This document shows, one piece after another, positions 15,114 through 17,037 of a DNA stretch of 17,037 nt; position 1 is the first letter of the stretch, and each line of letters opens with the position of its first letter. The notes beneath the pieces were generated by a model. It did no database searches, had not been told where the DNA came from, and was given only the letters and a program-made list of their open reading frames with translations. The stretch comes from JAJRXG01 sp038523965. Lineage in GTDB: Bacteria > Bacteroidota > Bacteroidia > Chitinophagales > Saprospiraceae. Position numbers and translations under genes: made by a program. The DNA is taken from NCBI GenBank assembly GCA_038523965.1, contig JBCBIX010000056.1:1-17037 (forward strand), in the 5' to 3' direction.

Positions 15114-16472
15114 CTAAAAATCGGTATCTGGAGCGGCCTCAAAAAATTCTTTAGTTACTGTGAAAATCTTCTTATACCATTTGGAATCCTTGATCTCAGT
15201 CGCATGTCGTTTGGCTTCTTCTAATAACTCCCCTTCGGTCAGTGAGAGATCAATGACATTCTCTGCCTCCGCTGCATCTACTTCTAACTTCAACTCTTCA
15301 TTGTTGATCGCATGTATCAATAGTCCAATACCTGTAGCGTAGATAGGACTGGCCAATGCAGAACTATACCCGTGTGCCAGATGCTCGATGGGCTGTCCTT
15401 TTCGACAAGTCAAACCAGTCTCATATTCTGCAAGAAGATTAATATGCTTGAGGAGCGAACCGCCTCCAGTCAATACCAGACCTGCGATTAACTTCCGTTC
15501 AAAACCTGAACGTTTCACCTCCCAGTAGACATAACTAAAAATCTCCTCCACACGTGCCTGGATAATCCGCGCTAAGTTCTTCTCACTAATTTCTTTTGGA
15601 TCTCTTCCCTTGAATCCAGGGATTGTTATAATGCGATTGTCGTAGATCTCATCTGCGAGAGCTGATCCGAACTTTACCTTCAGTTTCTCGGCTTGTTCGT
15701 GCATCACTGTGCAGCCTTCTTGGATATCTTTTGTAATCACATTACCACCAAATGGTATTACAGCTGTATGTCTGATAATACCATCTTTAAAGATTGTAAT
15801 ATCTGTTGTTCCTCCTCCGATATCTACAAGAGCAACCCCAGCCATTTTTTCATCATCTGTAAGAACTGCGGATGCAGATGCGATAGGCTCGAGCGTCATA
15901 TCCTTGACGTTAAGGCCGCACTTTTCTACACATCGCATGATATTCTTGGATGCGGAGATCTGACCTGTGATAATGTGAAAATTAGCTTCTAACTTCACGC
16001 CAGACATTCCGATTGGATCGGTGATATTCTGTTCGTCATCCACACTAAACTCTTGTGGAATAACATGCAAGATTTTATCTCCTGGAGGCAGGACAAGACG
16101 ATACATATCTTTAATCAGCTTATCGACATCCTCCTCACTGATCTCAGTGTTCACCTCATTTCGGACTAATAATCCGCGATGATGCAAACTCTTGATATGC
16201 TGACCTGCAATACCAACATGTATATTTTTAAATTCTATCCCAGAATTTCGCTCAGCAATCTCAATAGCTTCTGTAATTGCCTTGACTGTCTTATCAATAT
16301 TCGAGACGACTCCACGAGAAACTCCTTCTGATACTACTGTCCCAACACCTACGATGTCGATTTTATCAAATTCATCCTTTCGCCCTGCGATCGCACACAC
16401 CTTAGTTGTACCAATGTCTATGGCAACTACGATGTCATTGTAATTTGTAAACTCTGTGTACATAGGCCTCAT
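15114..16472 (-). CDS. ftsA: Cell division protein FtsA
   Basis: FtsA is the actin-like ATPase that anchors FtsZ filaments to the inner membrane and recruits later division proteins. The 452-residue product shows phosphate-1 DIGTTKV (19-25), phosphate-2 DIGGGTTD (217-224) and the adenosine motif LVLTGGGSLL (332-341). The 1C domain typical of FtsA lies between the two halves of the first actin lobe (about residues 85-165). The C-terminus has a linker and then an amphipathic segment, KWYKKIFTVTKEFFEAA (431-447), the expected membrane-targeting helix. The start at 16472 follows the ftsQ stop by one base, indicating coupling; a second in-frame ATG lies at 16463. ftsZ follows after 86 bases. Confidence 0.97.
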   Translation of the reverse strand: MRPMYTEFTNYNDIVVAIDIGTTKVCAIAGRKDEFDKIDIVGVGTVVSEGVSRGVVSNIDKTVKAITEAIEIAERNSGIEFKNIHVGIAGQHIKSLHHRGLLVRNEVNTEISEEDVDKLIKDMYRLVLPPGDKILHVIPQEFSVDDEQNITDPIGMSGVKLEANFHIITGQISASKNIMRCVEKCGLNVKDMTLEPIASASAVLTDDEKMAGVALVDIGGGTTDITIFKDGIIRHTAVIPFGGNVITKDIQEGCTVMHEQAEKLKVKFGSALADEIYDNRIITIPGFKGRDPKEISEKNLARIIQARVEEIFSYVYWEVKRSGFERKLIAGLVLTGGGSLLKHINLLAEYETGLTCRKGQPIEHLAHGYSSALASPIYATGIGLLIHAINNEELKLEVDAAEAENVIDLSLTEGELLEEAKRHATEIKDSKWYKKIFTVTKEFFEAAPDTDF

Positions 16473-16473
16473 A

Positions 16474-17037
16474 TTATGGGGTTACAAATTCTCGAGCCGC
16501 TACCTGCTGACGATAAGAAATATCAATCTCCTTGTATTTCTTCCAGCTGTTGGAACGAGCTAACTCTTTATAAAATCGTTTGAGATTCTTCAACTTATGG
16601 TCGAGATGATCGAGATGATCGAGAATGATCCGTTCGTCTCCTACCTTAGGTATTAAAATAATTCGGTGTGTCGACTCGACATGTATCTGTTCGATCAGCG
16701 CAGTCAGGAATTCATCCTTGCGAATCAGATGAAGAATAGAAAGCGCTTCTTTTAATCTTGGCTTCGAGGCCAACGACTCACCTGCCTTGAGCGATTCGAC
16801 ATAACCAGTGACAACTGGTACACGAACTGCGCGATGATCAGATATCTGAATGTAACGACCATTTCGATCCATGTAGAACTGATCATTTCGACTATTTATC
16901 ACGCGAGCTATGGGGCGTCGTTGCTCGACATCAATAATCAATTTTTGATGCGCATCGACGTACACCTGTGCCTCCATGACACGAGTATCAACACGCAGCA
17001 TATCCTCGATTGACGGAACATCGATTCTTTTAATTGG
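16474..17037 (-). CDS. ftsQ: Cell division protein FtsQ, N-terminus beyond window edge
   Basis: FtsQ is a bitopic inner-membrane protein that links early and late division proteins from the periplasmic side. The frame stays open to the right edge, past the ATG at 17001, and the added codons (PLKRIDVPSIED) continue normally, so the cytoplasmic and membrane parts lie outside the window and 17001 is not the true start. Visible are the end of the POTRA domain and the beta domain: RVMEAQVYVD, then LIIDVEQRRPIARV, where VxQRxPIARV is the most recognisable FtsQ segment. A small in-frame tandem repeat encodes LDHLDHLDH near 16601-16627. It ends one base before ftsA, in the usual order ftsQ-ftsA-ftsZ. 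Confidence 0.93.
   Translation of the reverse strand, partial: PIKRIDVPSIEDMLRVDTRVMEAQVYVDAHQKLIIDVEQRRPIARVINSRNDQFYMDRNGRYIQISDHRAVRVPVVTGYVESLKAGESLASKPRLKEALSILHLIRKDEFLTALIEQIHVESTHRIILIPKVGDERIILDHLDHLDHKLKNLKRFYKELARSNSWKKYKEIDISYRQQVAAREFVTP

Noticed and set aside
1..17037. CRISPR array, transposon, tRNA, toxin-antitoxin or defence island
   Set aside because: Reading all gaps showed no regular spacer repeats, terminal inverted repeats with a transposase, cloverleaf-like sequence or defence-type proteins.

Overview
The window looks like a chromosomal segment of a Bacteroidota bacterium, probably a Saprospiria/Lewinella-like marine lineage. Reasons: a secreted Cys-rich, Ig/PKD-like protein with a repeat typical of Bacteroidota adhesins at the left edge; an ftsQ-ftsA-ftsZ block in dcw-cluster order; an FtsZ tail ending in FLHDNVD; weak or absent Shine-Dalgarno sequences; and short lipoprotein and export signals. 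The lineage call is inference from protein style, not a database match. I found no mobile element, tRNA, rRNA or CRISPR array.

Layout from left to right. (1) A partial minus-strand gene for a secreted Ig/PKD-like protein (2-1252) diverges from lysS (1551-3062, lysyl-tRNA synthetase). (2) A minus-strand sodium/sugar symporter (3115-4698) retains the sugar- and sodium-site residues known from Vibrio SGLT. It diverges from a small exported protein with a degenerate OmpA-like C-terminus (4845-5462). (3) A two-gene minus-strand operon encodes an outer-membrane barrel with a CCSG start and a DUF3179 lipoprotein (7568 down to 5478). (4) A plus-strand three-gene operon follows: DUF1611/DgcN-like P-loop protein, enolase-superfamily epimerase/racemase (DgcA-like, GTG start, 4-base overlap), and MoeA (7697-11025). 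The first two fit acetylation and racemisation of D-glutamate, or processing of murein-derived peptides. (5) MoeA ends tail-to-tail, overlapping by three bases, with a minus-strand LEA-like helical-repeat protein that carries one EF-hand-like loop and an acidic tail (11022-12113). That gene diverges from a coiled-coil conserved hypothetical (12260-13195). (6) A bidirectional terminator and an AT-rich gap separate this from the division genes ftsQ (partial), ftsA and ftsZ, read on the minus strand from the right edge.

Most of the window is ordinary housekeeping and accessory chromosome. I do not see a clear new defence or mobile system. The signals most worth following are the doubled palindrome/hairpin between ftsA and ftsZ, the dgcN-dgcA-moeA gene association, and the LEA-like/EF-hand protein next to the coiled-coil protein.
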